Positions 51,712 through 64,000 of a stretch of 64,000 nucleotides of DNA are shown here, one piece after another (within the stretch, counting starts at the first letter, position 1; every line of letters begins with the position of its first letter). The notes below the pieces were generated by a model. The model was not told where the DNA came from. It was given only the letters and a program-made list of their open reading frames with translations, and did not search any database. The stretch covers positions 40,001 to 104,000 of the forward strand of contig CATNTY010000002.1 of the NCBI GenBank assembly GCA_950295325.1, given 5' to 3'. The position numbers were made by a program, and so were the translations under genes. This DNA is from Polytrichum commune (lineage: Eukaryota; Streptophyta; Polytrichopsida; Polytrichales; Polytrichaceae).

Positions 51712-52001
51712 TATTCATTTTCTTATTATATATGTAATTAATAATACTACTTTTCAATTGAAATTATATTTTAGTTAATAAAAATAAAGATTAACAAAAG
51801 AACAAGATATCTGCTTTTCTCTTAATATCTAAAATATCTTTTATTTATTTTAAACACTAAGTAAAAGCAGAAAGAAAAATTTTATTAAATTTTGATTTTA
51901 TAGTGCAATAGTGCGATAAAAAAATTAATAATAAATTTATTGTTTAATAATTTTGTAAAAATTTAAAGATTGCTTTGAAAAATAAAAAATTTGTTTTTAA
52001 T

Positions 52002-52610
52002 TTAAGCTTGACGAGAATAATATTCGACAACTAATAATTCATTTATTTTTAAACCAATTGATTCGCGATCTAATATTTGATTAACTAATCCTTTTTTTTC
52101 TAAAGAATTAAAAGTCAAATGATTTGGTATTTTATATTTTTGAGAAAAATCAATATTTCTGGCAATTATAGCTTGAGATTCTTGTCGATCTTTTATAGTA
52201 ATAAAATCTTGAGGTTTACAACGATAACTTGGTATATTTACTATACGATCATTAACTAAAATATGTTTATGATTAACTAATTGTCTCGCTCCAGGAATAG
52301 TTGGAGCCATGCCTAATCGAAAGATAATATTATCTAAACGCATTTCAAGTAATTGTAATAGAATTTGACCTGTTGATCCTTTTGCTCTTCTAGCAATACG
52401 AACATAGTTAAGTAATTGTCGTTCTGTTATTCCATAATGAAAACGTAGTTTTTGTTTTTCTTCTAAACGAATACGATATTGAGAAATTTTTTTGTTAGAT
52501 ACAGCTTGATTAATATACCCAGATTTTAACTGAAGTGTTTTATTAGTTAGTCCTGGTAAAGCTCCTAAACGACGTATTATTCTTACACGAGGTCCTCGAT
52601 AGCGGGACAT
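52002..52610 (-). CDS. rps4: 30S ribosomal protein uS4
   Basis: This 202-residue protein begins [20 protein letters not shown] and contains the RNA-binding S4 domain ([20 protein letters not shown] then [20 protein letters not shown]). uS4 starts assembly of the 30S body on 16S rRNA. AAGGAGTTTTT precedes the ATG. It lies between trnS-GGA and trnT-UGU. Confidence 0.98.
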   Translation of the reverse strand: MSRYRGPRVRIIRRLGALPGLTNKTLQLKSGYINQAVSNKKISQYRIRLEEKQKLRFHYGITERQLLNYVRIARRAKGSTGQILLQLLEMRLDNIIFRLGMAPTIPGARQLVNHKHILVNDRIVNIPSYRCKPQDFITIKDRQESQAIIARNIDFSQKYKIPNHLTFNSLEKKGLVNQILDRESIGLKINELLVVEYYSRQA

Positions 52611-52901
52611 AAAAACTCCTTATTTTTACAAGAAAAGATAGAATAATATTAAAAATTATTCAAATGATTTATTTCTTTTTTATTTAATATTTTCAAAATT
52701 TTGAATTAAAAAATAAGATAAGAATAAATTTTTTTATTTTTATTTCTTTATTACTTTTTTAATCAAAAGTTATCATAACATAAGAAACACAACAAAAAAA
52801 AATACTATTATTTTTTATAATAGAATTTTAGAATTTTACAATATTTAGATTATCTTCTAAAACTTATTTTTTACTAATATCTTTAATAATAAAAAAAAAA
52901 T

Positions 52902-52974
52902 AGCCCGCTATCGGAGTCGAACCGATGACCATCGCATTACAAGTGCGGTGCTCTGACCTCTGAGCTAAGCAGGC
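52902..52974 (-). tRNA. trnT-UGU: tRNA-Thr (UGU)
   Basis: This 73-base cloverleaf starts GCCTGCTTAG and has TGT in the loop CTTGTAA. It is upstream of rps4 on the same strand. Confidence 0.97.
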
Positions 52975-53250
52975 TTTATTATAATTAATAAATAACGTAA
53001 AATTTGAATAAAATCTATTTTTTTATAAAAAATTTAATAAAATTAGTTTTTATTTATTTTTGACTATTATAGCCATAATTATTTAATAATGCAATAACCA
53101 GTTATTTCGTATAAAATATAACAAAAAAAATAATCAATTATAATTAGACTATTGCATAAAAACGTAAAAAATACTATAATTGTTTGTAATAATAAATAAA
53201 ATAAGATTTCTAAGAAAGGTTTTTGTTATTTTATTTTAAGAGCAAAGGGA

Positions 53251-53699
53251 GGGGGTATGGCGGAATTGGTAGACGCTACGGACTTAGAAAATAAATTGAG
53301 CCTTAGTAGAAAAACTTACTAAGTGTTAGCTTTCAGATTCAGGGAAACCCAGGTTGAAAAAGTATATAGGTAATCCTGAGCCAAATCTTATTCTAAAATG
53401 AGAAAGGTGCAGAGACTCGATGGAAGCTATCCTAACGAATAATATTTTTTTTTAATTTATTTTTTTTATTTAATTTATTAATAATTAAAATCAATTAATA
53501 TTTTTATTCTATCAATTAAAAATCTTTTTTTAATAAAAAATTTAACTATTTTTTTTTAATTAAATTATTTATGAGAATTTAAACGAGGATAAAGGTAGAG
53601 TCCAGTTTTACATGTTAGTTCTAACAACAATTAAAATTGTGGTAAAAAGAAAATCCGTTGGCTTTATTGACCGTGAGGGTTCAAGTCCCTCTACCCCCA
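53251..53699 (+). tRNA. trnL-UAA: tRNA-Leu (UAA), split by a group I intron
   Basis: The 5' exon is 53251-53285 (35 bases, GGGGGTATGG ... GGACTT) and the 3' exon is 53650-53699 (50 bases, AAAATCCG ... TACCCCCA). The intron splits the anticodon after its first base, the ancient cyanobacteria-derived position. Acceptor arms are GGGGGTA/TACCCCC. Confidence 0.97.
53286..53649 (+). other. trnL-UAA: Group I intron of trnL-UAA
   Basis: The 364-bp intron shows the conserved core elements: AATTGAGCCTTAG (P), AATCCTGAGCCAAAT (Q), GTGCAGAGACTCGATGGAAG (R) and AAGGTAGAGTCC (S). It ends in G. No homing endonuclease is present. Confidence 0.95.
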
Positions 53700-53738
53700 A
53701 AAATTTATATATAAGAAAAAAAAGAAATTTCATTTTTA

Positions 53739-53768
53739 TTGACATAAGTTCAATTTTTATGTTACGAT
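53739..53768 (+). promoter_or_regulatory. Promoter-like element before trnF
   Basis: TTGACA (53739-53744) and TACGAT (53763-53768) are 18 bases apart, 18 bases before trnF. It could allow trnF transcription independent of trnL. Confidence 0.6.
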
Positions 53769-53786
53769 AATTTTGAATAATAAAAA

Positions 53787-53801
53787 GCCGGGATAGCTCA
53801 G

Positions 53802-53833
<32 letters not shown>

Positions 53834-53858
53834 ACCAGTTCAAATCTGGTTCTTGGCA
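53787..53858 (+). tRNA. trnF-GAA: tRNA-Phe (GAA)
   Basis: This 72-base cloverleaf starts GCCGGGATAG and has GAA in the loop CTGAAAA. It lies 87 bases after trnL-UAA. Confidence 0.97.
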
Positions 53859-53975
53859 TATAAAATAAATTAAAACATAAATTTTATTAAATTTTTTGTA
53901 TATTTTTAGATTATTAAAGTTATATAAATAAAATAAAAAATATTTATGTAAGTTTGAAGATTTTTTTAAATTACC

Positions 53976-54016
53976 AATATTTCTTTTAAAATTAATTTAA
54001 TTTTAAAAGAAATATT
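53976..54016 (-). terminator. 3' stem-loop of the ndhC-ndhK-ndhJ unit
   Basis: 19-base perfect arms with a 3-base loop lie 5 bases past the ndhJ stop on its strand. Confidence 0.8.
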
Positions 54017-54020
54017 TTTG

Positions 54021-54545
54021 TTAATAAGCATCTTGTAGTTCATAAAAATCAGGTACAATATAATCTTTACGTAATGGCCAACCAATCCAAGTATCAGGCA
54101 TTAATATGCGTTTAAGACGTGGGTGACTTTCATAAAAAATTCCTAACATATCGTAAGATTCGCGTTCTTGAAAATCAGCACTTTTCCAAATCCAAAAAAC
54201 AGATGGAATTTTAGGATTTTGCCTTGAAACAAAAATTTTTATACATATTTCTTCAGGTTGATCTGCATTATCTTGTAGTTTTGTAAAATGGTAAACACTA
54301 GCTAATAAGCCACCGGGTGCTACATCATAAGCACATTGAGAACGAAGATAGTTGAAGCCATAAACATATAAAGCTACAGCTACAGAAAGCCAATCTTCAG
54401 ATCTAATTTGTAAAGTTTCTACACCTTGATAATCAAAACCTAAAGGCCTATGAGCTAATTTATGTTTTCCTAACCAAGCCGATAAGCGACCCCGTATTTT
54501 AGTAGTATTATTAGTAGTACTATCAATAGTATTCTTTGCTAACAT
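54021..54545 (-). CDS. ndhJ: NAD(P)H dehydrogenase-like complex subunit J
   Basis: This 174-residue protein is the 30-kDa (NuoC-like) subunit of the peripheral arm of the thylakoid NDH complex. Conserved parts are [40 protein letters not shown] and [17 protein letters not shown]. The first ~20 residues are Thr/Asn-rich and not conserved, so the start is the least certain part. It lies 31 bp after ndhK in the ndhC-ndhK-ndhJ unit. Confidence 0.96.
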   Translation of the reverse strand: MLAKNTIDSTTNNTTKIRGRLSAWLGKHKLAHRPLGFDYQGVETLQIRSEDWLSVAVALYVYGFNYLRSQCAYDVAPGGLLASVYHFTKLQDNADQPEEICIKIFVSRQNPKIPSVFWIWKSADFQERESYDMLGIFYESHPRLKRILMPDTWIGWPLRKDYIVPDFYELQDAY

Positions 54546-54576
54546 ATTTGCTTTTTTGTTTTTTTAATAAAATTTT

Positions 54577-55278
54577 TTAATCATTTTTTTTCAAAATTTT
54601 ATTTTCTTTTATTTTTTGAAAAGGTACTTCTAAAATAGAATCAAATTCAGAGTTGAAAAATTTATGAGATAGTTGTTCATTATATTGTTCAGTATTATTA
54701 GTAGAAATAAAATGAAATTGATGATTTACTGTTAAATACCTAGTTCCTTGTTCAACTTTAAATTTATCTTGATATATTTCTTGAGCTATTTTCTTACGAA
54801 GTTTTATTATAGCATCTATAATAGCTTCTGGTTTTGGTGGACAACCAGGTAAATAAATATCTACAGGAATTAATTTATCTACTCCGCGAACAGTACTATA
54901 AGAATCTGTACTAAACATACCTCCAGTAATAGTACATGCTCCCATAGCAATTACATATTTAGGTTCAGGCATTTGTTCATATAGCCTCACTAAAGATGGA
55001 GCCATTTTCATAGTTACAGTGCCAGCTGTTATTATAAGATCAGCTTGTCTGGGACTAGATCTTGGAACTAAACCATAACGATCAAAATCGAATCGCGAAC
55101 CAATTAATGAAGCAAATTCAATAAAACAACAACTAGTACCATATAGAAGGGGCCATAAACTAGAAATCCTGGCCCAATTTGAAAAGTCATTAAAAGTAGT
55201 TAAAATAATTGAATTTGGAACTTTTTGATCAAAAAGAGATGAATCTATCGAATTTATAGAATTTACAATTGGCTTCAT
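54577..55278 (-). CDS. ndhK: NAD(P)H dehydrogenase-like complex subunit K
   Basis: This 233-residue protein is the 20-kDa (NuoB-like) subunit that holds iron-sulfur centre N2. The four ligating cysteines are visible: the CC pair in [10 protein letters not shown], one in [11 protein letters not shown] and one in [11 protein letters not shown]. The last ~50 residues are a variable tail. It is separated from ndhC by 49 bp, whereas the two genes overlap in many flowering plants. Confidence 0.97.
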   Translation of the reverse strand: MKPIVNSINSIDSSLFDQKVPNSIILTTFNDFSNWARISSLWPLLYGTSCCFIEFASLIGSRFDFDRYGLVPRSSPRQADLIITAGTVTMKMAPSLVRLYEQMPEPKYVIAMGACTITGGMFSTDSYSTVRGVDKLIPVDIYLPGCPPKPEAIIDAIIKLRKKIAQEIYQDKFKVEQGTRYLTVNHQFHFISTNNTEQYNEQLSHKFFNSEFDSILEVPFQKIKENKILKKND

Positions 55279-55327
55279 ATAATTATTGATTTGATTTTTG
55301 TAATTAAACTTTTGAAATTAAGTGAAA

Positions 55328-55690
55328 TTAAGACCATTCTAAAGCTCCTTTTCGCCATGCATAGACTAAACCGATAATTAGAATAAATATAAAAATTAAA
55401 GCTTCAACAAAAGCAAAGATACCTAATTTTTCGAAAGTCATAGCCCAAGGATAAAGAAAAACTGTTTCTACATCAAAAATCACAAAGATTAAAGCAAACA
55501 TATAATAACGAATTTGAAATTGAATCCAAGCATTTCCCATTGGTTCTATACCTGATTCATAACTAGTCAATTTTTCTGGTCCTTTATTAAAGGGTGCTAA
55601 ATTTTTAGAAAGAGAAAAGGTTATTAGAGGAATAAAACTAGCTATTAATAAGAAAATAAAAAAAGAATCGTATTTAGATAACAAAAACAT
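55328..55690 (-). CDS. ndhC: NAD(P)H dehydrogenase-like complex subunit 3
   Basis: This 120-residue membrane protein with three spans (NuoA-like) has the conserved [20 protein letters not shown] and [15 protein letters not shown]. It anchors the peripheral arm of NDH to the membrane arm. It leads the ndhC-ndhK-ndhJ unit on the minus strand. Its stop lies close to the ndhK start, consistent with one transcript. Confidence 0.98.
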   Translation of the reverse strand: MFLLSKYDSFFIFLLIASFIPLITFSLSKNLAPFNKGPEKLTSYESGIEPMGNAWIQFQIRYYMFALIFVIFDVETVFLYPWAMTFEKLGIFAFVEALIFIFILIIGLVYAWRKGALEWS

Positions 55691-55835
55691 TAATGTACTC
55701 CTATAAAATATAAAAAATTTATTTTGAAAAAATAAAAAAATTTTAATTAGTAAATTTTCAGTTAATTTTACAATATATTTATTATATGTATATATTATAT
55801 TAATATAAAAATTCTTAATGATAAAGTAAGGTATT

Positions 55836-56456
55836 TAGGGCTATACGGATTCGAACCGTAGACATTCTCGGTAAAATAGTTAAATTTATTTAACTTAAAA
55901 AAATTTTATTAAACTATTTTGAGAACCCAACATGCATTTTTTTCTGCATTGGGCTCTTTTATTAACTAATAATAATAAATTAGTTATTTTGCTATCCTTT
56001 TTTTATGGATTAATAATAAGATAGCTCCGTGTGCTTGAAAATTTTTTATTTTATAGCGATCCCAAAGTTTTTTCTTAGTTTTTAATGTTGACGTAGGTCT
56101 GCTTAATTTAGCACGGGTTTATTCAAAAAGAATTTTTATTACTTGTAAAATTTGAAACTTTATACACCTTAAAGCTCAAAAAAAAAATAAAATATCTCGA
56201 GGTCCTCGTATTATCCTCATCATGCTTAGCATTAAATAAATTAAAATTTTACCATATCAACCAAAATATTATTTTCAATTTATTATAAATTGAAATTTTA
56301 GTTTTTTGTCATGCTATTGTTCTCTTAAAATCACTTTAAGAGTAAGACATAAATATTTCACATAATAATTTTTTGTGAATCGGCTTGTCCGATATACTTT
56401 TTCAAAAGCATTGGCGCACGTGTAAACGAGGCGCTCTACCGCTGAGCTATAGCCCT
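55836..56456 (-). tRNA. trnV-UAC: tRNA-Val (UAC), split by a group II intron
   Basis: The 5' exon is 56420-56456 (AGGGCTATAG ... GTTTACAC, with TAC in the anticodon loop) and the 3' exon is 55836-55870 (CGAGAATG ... TAGCCCTA). The joined product is 72 bases with acceptor arms AGGGCTA/TAGCCCT. Confidence 0.96.
55871..56419 (-). other. trnV-UAC: Group II intron of trnV-UAC
   Basis: This 549-bp intron starts GTGCGCC and ends TATTTTAC. Domain V (GAGCCCAATG ... ATGTTGGGTTC) is at about 55920-55957; its closing pairs differ from the usual CCGTA but are compensated. Confidence 0.92.
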
Positions 56457-56488
56457 TTTCATTCTCTACTTTTTATTTCTTAGCAATA

Positions 56489-56518
56489 ATACTAGCATAA
56501 TTTATTCTTTTTTGTCAA
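56489..56518 (-). promoter_or_regulatory. Promoter of trnV-UAC
   Basis: On the minus strand TTGACA (56518-56513) and TAGTAT (56494-56489) are 18 bases apart, about 32 bases before the tRNA. Confidence 0.7.
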
Positions 56519-56624
56519 GAGAATTATTTAATGAAAAAATAAAATTTTGCTATTTCTATTATTTTTCTATATTGTTTTCAAAAGTCTATTGATTCTATTT
56601 CAAAAAATGACTAAAATATTAATA

Positions 56625-56652
56625 GCCTACTTAACTCAGTGGTTTAGAGTAT

Positions 56653-56698
<46 letters not shown>
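56625..56698 (+). tRNA. trnM-CAU: Elongator tRNA-Met (CAU)
   Basis: This 74-base cloverleaf starts GCCTACTTAA and has CAT in the loop TTCATAC. The fully paired acceptor (GCCTACT/AGTAGGT) separates it from the initiator. It lies between trnV and atpE. Confidence 0.96.
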
Positions 56699-56721
56699 CC
56701 AAATACTACGTAGCTTAAAAA

Positions 56722-56749
56722 CCAATGGCATCAAATTAGATACCATTGG
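56722..56749. terminator. Stem-loop between trnM and atpE
   Basis: CCAATGGCATC pairs with GATACCATTGG with one mismatch. It is 36 bases past atpE on the minus strand and can also serve trnM. Confidence 0.65.
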
Positions 56750-56784
56750 CTTGAAAAAATATAAAAAATTTTTACTGGAAAGGT

Positions 56785-57192
56785 TTAATTAGACGAAATA
56801 GTTTCAATAGCTTCTAATCGTGCCTTAGCTCTTTTTAGTGTTAAATTAGCTTCAATAATTTGTTTTTTACCTTCGGCTTGAGCTAGTTTATCTTGAGCCA
56901 TTTGAAAAGTTTCTTGAGCTTTTTGAAAATTTATTTCATTAGCTTTTTCTACTTCATTTACCAGTATAGTCATTTGGTTATTATCTACCATAGCAAAACC
57001 ACCCATTAATGCCATAGTAGACCATTGTCCATTAAGTCGTATTTTTATAATGCCTATATCTAGTGCTGTAAGAAGTGGAGCATGATTGGGTAATATACCA
57101 ATTCGACCACTATTAGTAGATAAAATAACTTCTTGTACTTCAGAATTCCAAACAATTCGATTAGGAGCCATTACACGAAGATTTAGAGTCAT
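56785..57192 (-). CDS. atpE: ATP synthase CF1 subunit epsilon
   Basis: This 135-residue protein begins [19 protein letters not shown]; the longer frame upstream overlaps the atpB end and is not family sequence. The N-terminal beta sandwich ([19 protein letters not shown]) and the C-terminal helical hairpin are both present. Epsilon inhibits wasteful ATP hydrolysis in the dark. It begins 7 bp after the atpB stop, so the two are adjacent but do not overlap. Confidence 0.97.
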   Translation of the reverse strand: MTLNLRVMAPNRIVWNSEVQEVILSTNSGRIGILPNHAPLLTALDIGIIKIRLNGQWSTMALMGGFAMVDNNQMTILVNEVEKANEINFQKAQETFQMAQDKLAQAEGKKQIIEANLTLKRAKARLEAIETISSN

Positions 57193-57199
57193 TTTTTTA

Positions 57200-60762
<3,563 letters not shown>

Positions 60763-60771
60763 TTATAATTA

Positions 60772-60857
60772 ATTATTTTTTTTTAATATTATATTTTTTA
60801 TCCTGCGCTACAGTAATGTAGCGCAGGATAAAAAATATAATATTAAAAAAAAATAAT
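60772..60857 (+). terminator. 41-bp perfect hairpin after rbcL
   Basis: The arms 60772-60812 and 60817-60857 are exact reverse complements with a GTAA loop. The top of the stem (CCTGCGCTACA) is GC-rich. It should strongly protect the rbcL mRNA 3' end. Confidence 0.92.
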
Positions 60858-60873
60858 AATATATTTAAATTAA

Positions 60874-60947
60874 GGTTTTGTAGCTCAGCGGATCAGAGCT
60901 CGTGGTTCCGAACCACGAAGTCAAGGGTTCAAATCCCTTCTAAACCA
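60874..60947 (+). tRNA. trnR-CCG: tRNA-Arg (CCG)
   Basis: This 74-base cloverleaf starts GGTTTTGTAG and has CCG in the loop TTCCGAA. It is intact here; flowering plants lack it. It lies between rbcL and accD, the bryophyte position. Confidence 0.96.
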
Positions 60948-61113
60948 TTAAAAATAAATTATTTTTCTAATTTTTTGAATAAAAAAAATAAATACTATTA
61001 TAAAATTAATAAAAAATTTAATTCTAAATTAATGAATTAATTAAATAAAAGTTAATGTTAGTAATTATTAATATGTATAGAACTTAATAAAAATAAATTA
61101 AGGAGAAGTTTTT

Positions 61114-62061
61114 ATGTCTTTAATGAATTGGTTTGAAGATAAACGCCGATTTGGTGGATTAATTGGAGCTTTTATTGAAAAAGCTACTAAAGGGTACATT
61201 CTTAATGAAAGAGAAAGAGATAAATATATTAAATTTGATACTACTAAAGGATTATGGACTCGTTGTGATAATTGTGAAACCATGCTTTATGTTAGATTTT
61301 TAAGACAGAATAAACGCATTTGTGAAGAATGTGGATATCATTTACAAATGAGCAGTACAGAAAGAATTGAGCTTCTTATTGATCGTGGAACTTGGCATCC
61401 TATGGACGAAGATATGGTCGCTCGAGATGTTCTTAAATTTTCTGACGAAGATTCTTATAAAAATCGTGTTATTTTTTATCAAAAACGAACTGGTTTAACT
61501 GATGCTATTCAAACAGGTATAGGAAAACTGAATGGAACTTATATTGCTCTTGGAGTAATGGATTTTCAATTCATGGGAGGTAGCATGGGTTCTGTAGTAG
61601 GTGAAAAAATTACCCGTCTTATTGAATATGCTACTAAAAAATCGATACCGTTAATTATTGTATGTTCTTCTGGTGGAGCACGTATGCAAGAAGGAACTTT
61701 GAGTTTAATGCAAATGGCTAAAATTTCTTCGGTTTTACAAATTCATCAAGCTCAAAAAAAATTACTTTATATTGCTATTCTTACATATCCGACAACTGGT
61801 GGGGTTACTGCAAGTTTCGGTATGTTAGGAGATATAATTATTGCTGAACCTAAAGCATATATTGCATTTGCAGGTAAAAGAGTAATTGAACAAACATTAC
61901 GTCAAAAAATACCTGATGGTTTTCAAGTTGCTGAATCTTTATTTGATCATGGTTTACTTGATTTAATTGTTCCACGTAATCTTCTAAAAGGAGTTTTACG
62001 CGAAATATTTGAACTTTATAATTCAGCGCCTTATAAAGAACATAATAATATTTTTTTTTAA
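61114..62061 (+). CDS. accD: Acetyl-CoA carboxylase carboxyltransferase subunit beta
   Basis: This 315-residue protein is the plastid-encoded part of the bacterial-type acetyl-CoA carboxylase that makes malonyl-CoA for fatty acids. A zinc ribbon CDNC ... CEEC spans residues ~51-73, and [20 protein letters not shown] marks the carboxyltransferase core. It is compact, like bacterial AccD, without the long N-terminal extension of many flowering plants. AAGGAGAAG precedes the ATG. It leads accD-psaI-ycf4-cemA on one strand. Confidence 0.98.
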   Translation: MSLMNWFEDKRRFGGLIGAFIEKATKGYILNERERDKYIKFDTTKGLWTRCDNCETMLYVRFLRQNKRICEECGYHLQMSSTERIELLIDRGTWHPMDEDMVARDVLKFSDEDSYKNRVIFYQKRTGLTDAIQTGIGKLNGTYIALGVMDFQFMGGSMGSVVGEKITRLIEYATKKSIPLIIVCSSGGARMQEGTLSLMQMAKISSVLQIHQAQKKLLYIAILTYPTTGGVTASFGMLGDIIIAEPKAYIAFAGKRVIEQTLRQKIPDGFQVAESLFDHGLLDLIVPRNLLKGVLREIFELYNSAPYKEHNNIFF

Positions 62062-62476
<415 letters not shown>

Positions 62477-62797
62477 TATTTTAGTTAACTAAAAATTATA
62501 TTATATTTTTAGGTTTAGTTTATTTATTTGATTTTCTAATAAAACAAATATTTCTATTTTTGATTAGAATAAAAATCTAACTCTGTTAAAAATATATTTA
62601 TATAATAATTATATAATTAAGCTTGTTATTTATTATATTTAATCATATTAATTTAGTAAATTTTCTTTATTTTAAATATATATAAATCTTTTAAAGATTT
62701 ATATATATTTAAAATAAAGAAAATTTACTAAATACAAAATATTTTGGTTATGAATATTTTGTGTTATCAAATCCAAGAAATTTTAGGAGAATTTATT
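62477..62797. other. psaI-ycf4 spacer
   Basis: This 321-bp spacer has no gene and is dominated by an 83-bp palindrome. AGGAGAATTT lies before the ycf4 start. Confidence 0.8.
62651..62733 (+). repeat. 41-bp perfect palindrome between psaI and ycf4
   Basis: The arms 62651-62691 and 62693-62733 are exact reverse complements around a single T. It is almost purely A/T. It may end accD-psaI transcripts or mark a processing site. Confidence 0.92.
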
Positions 62798-63352
62798 ATG
62801 AATTACCAATCTGATTGGCTTCGAGTAGAATCTATAATAGGATCTCGGAGAATAAGTAATTTTTGTTGGGCGTGTATTATTTTATTTGGTGCCTTAGGAT
62901 TTTTTTCTGTTGGAATTTCTAGTTATTTTGGTAAAGATTTAATACCTTTTTTATCTTCTCAACAAATTCTTTTTGTACCACAAGGAATTGTAATGTGTTT
63001 TTATGGTATTGCTGGTTTTTTTCTTAGTTCCTATTTATGGTGTACAATTTTATGGAATATAGGTAGTGGCTATAATAAATTTGACAAACAACAAAAAATA
63101 GTTTGTTTATTTCGTTGGGGATTTCCCGGAGAAAATCGTCGTGTTTGTATTCGATTTTTTATTAAAGATATACAAGCAATACGCATGGAAGTTCAAGAAG
63201 GTATTTATCCTCGACGCATTATTTATATGAAAATAAAAGGTCAACAAGATGTTCCTTTAACACGTATTGGAGAAAATTTAACTTTGAAAGAAATGGAAGA
63301 ACAGGCTGCGGAGCTAGCTCGATTTTTACGTGTTTCAATTGAAGGACTTTAA
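62798..63352 (+). CDS. ycf4: Photosystem I assembly protein Ycf4
   Basis: This 184-residue thylakoid protein helps assemble photosystem I. It begins [20 protein letters not shown]; the frame is open 18 codons further up, but the start at 62798 has AGGAGAATTTATT before it and matches the family length. Two membrane spans lie at residues ~21-43 and ~62-86, followed by a soluble domain ending [12 protein letters not shown]. Confidence 0.97.
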   Translation: MNYQSDWLRVESIIGSRRISNFCWACIILFGALGFFSVGISSYFGKDLIPFLSSQQILFVPQGIVMCFYGIAGFFLSSYLWCTILWNIGSGYNKFDKQQKIVCLFRWGFPGENRRVCIRFFIKDIQAIRMEVQEGIYPRRIIYMKIKGQQDVPLTRIGENLTLKEMEEQAAELARFLRVSIEGL

Positions 63353-63376
63353 AAAAATAAAATTAAGTATTATTTC

Positions 63377-63408
63377 AATTTTTTTATTTTATTTAAAATA
63401 AAAAAATT
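63377..63408 (+). terminator. Stem-loop between ycf4 and cemA
   Basis: AATTTTTTTATTTTA and TAAAATAAAAAAATT pair around a 2-base loop, 25 bases after ycf4. Confidence 0.6.
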
Positions 63409-63456
63409 AAATGTTTTTTTCTTAATAAATTACTTAATAAATTATAAGTAGCATTT

Positions 63457-64000
63457 ATGAAATCATATTGGACACAAAGTTTCTATTGGTTAACAAATAC
63501 TCCATATCGTTCTTTAGAACGAGCTTATAAAGCAAGTAAACAAATACGATCTATAAAAAACGATTATATTTCTTATAAAAATATGGTTTCATCATCAAGA
63601 CGATCTTCACAAGCAATAATGCTATATATAAATACAAATTTAAATAACTGCGTATTTTTAATATATTGGAGTCTTTTAGAATATAAAATTAGTTTTTTTT
63701 TTTTTAACTTCTTGAATAATATAGTATTAATTATATTAAAAACTTTTAATTCTTTTTCTTCAAAAGATCTTAATTCTCATAAATTTTTCATGAAATTTCA
63801 GCAACAAATTTTTCTATTTTTTAAACAATATTTTTTGAATTTTTGGAGAATTTTTTTAAATATTTTCTCTTTTTTTTCTTCTCAAAATATTATTAGAAAA
63901 AATCCTGAAAATTTAAAGAATAATAAAATGAATTGGAAAGAAAAAAAAAAAATGAAAAGTTTTTTCATTTCAAGGAATTTTATTAAAAAAAATTCAAGAG
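63457..64000 (+). CDS. cemA: Chloroplast envelope membrane protein CemA, N-terminal part
   Basis: The frame begins MKSYWTQSFYWLTNTPYRSL, the family N-terminus, and stays open to the end of the window (181 codons plus one base), so the gene is cut by the window and not broken. CemA (Ycf10) is an inner-envelope protein linked to proton extrusion and CO2 uptake. The visible part is Phe/Lys/Asn-rich. A run of 13 T at 63693-63705 keeps frame. Its place after ycf4 is conserved. Confidence 0.93.
   Translation, partial: MKSYWTQSFYWLTNTPYRSLERAYKASKQIRSIKNDYISYKNMVSSSRRSSQAIMLYINTNLNNCVFLIYWSLLEYKISFFFFNFLNNIVLIILKTFNSFSSKDLNSHKFFMKFQQQIFLFFKQYFLNFWRIFLNIFSFFSSQNIIRKNPENLKNNKMNWKEKKKMKSFFISRNFIKKNSR

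Noticed and set aside
51625-51760. Third copy of the trnS flank repeat at trnS-GGA
   Set aside because: Only the conserved T-arm and acceptor sequence are shared; the flank differs completely.
53608-53859. Minus-strand frame of 83 codons over trnL-UAA exon 2 and trnF
   Set aside because: It is antisense to two tRNA genes.
56547-56792. 81-codon frame across trnM-CAU
   Set aside because: It reads straight through the tRNA gene and a stem-loop, and its sequence is translated tRNA.

Overview
This window is part of a land-plant chloroplast genome and most likely comes from a liverwort. The sequence is very AT-rich. It carries standard plastid photosystem, ATP synthase, NDH, RNA polymerase and ribosomal genes, together with group II introns and one group I intron. 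The gene set and order fit a bryophyte: chlB, ycf66, ycf12, psaM and trnR-CCG are all present, rps16 is absent, and the vascular-plant 30-kb inversion is absent (rpoB-rpoC1-rpoC2-rps2-atpI-atpH-atpF-atpA runs on to trnR-UCU, trnG-UCC, psbI/K, trnQ, chlB, trnK/matK and psbA). ycf2 lies in single-copy DNA between trnH-GUG and trnD-GUC. The layout and composition resemble a complex thalloid (Marchantia-type) liverwort, but several gene lengths differ from what I recall for Marchantia polymorpha, so I do not name a species.

Layout. 1-3607: end of the trans-spliced rps12 gene, rps7, ndhB, trnL-CAA. 3821-5701: psbM, ycf66, then petN and trnC on the minus strand. 5982-21715: a plus-strand block of rpoB-rpoC1-rpoC2-rps2 and atpI-atpH-atpF-atpA. 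21856-24985: tRNAs mixed with very small photosystem genes (trnR-UCU, trnG-UCC, ycf12, psaM, trnS-GCU, psbI, psbK, trnQ). 25185-31375: chlB, an unrecognised 56-codon reading frame, trnK containing matK, psbA, trnH. 31763-38761: the giant ycf2. 38956-44138: trnD/Y/E, trnT, psbD-psbC, trnS-UGA, psbZ, trnG-GCC, trnfM. 44257-51383 (minus): rps14, psaB, psaA, ycf3. 51625-56698: trnS-GGA, rps4, trnT-UGU, trnL-UAA (group I intron), trnF, ndhJ-ndhK-ndhC, trnV (group II intron), trnM. 56785-64000: atpE-atpB (minus), rbcL, trnR-CCG, accD, psaI, ycf4 and the first part of cemA.

The genes work together as the core of a photosynthetic plastid. They cover both photosystems and their assembly factors, ATP synthase, part of the NDH complex, carbon fixation, fatty-acid synthesis, light-independent chlorophyll synthesis, the plastid-encoded RNA polymerase, an intron maturase, and translation parts. 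Every intact protein gene starts with ATG at or near the family start and has no internal stop, which suggests little or no RNA editing.

I found no undescribed defence, mobile or biosynthetic system. The signals that ordinary gene content does not explain are: (1) many long perfect inverted repeats, with arms of 27-41 bp and loops of 0-16 bp, at gene 3' ends and between genes; (2) a ~100-bp repeat, inverted and ~19 kb apart, joined to the 3' ends of two different serine tRNA genes; (3) the unrecognised hydrophobic 56-codon frame between chlB and trnK, which has a strong ribosome-binding site and its own 3' hairpin.
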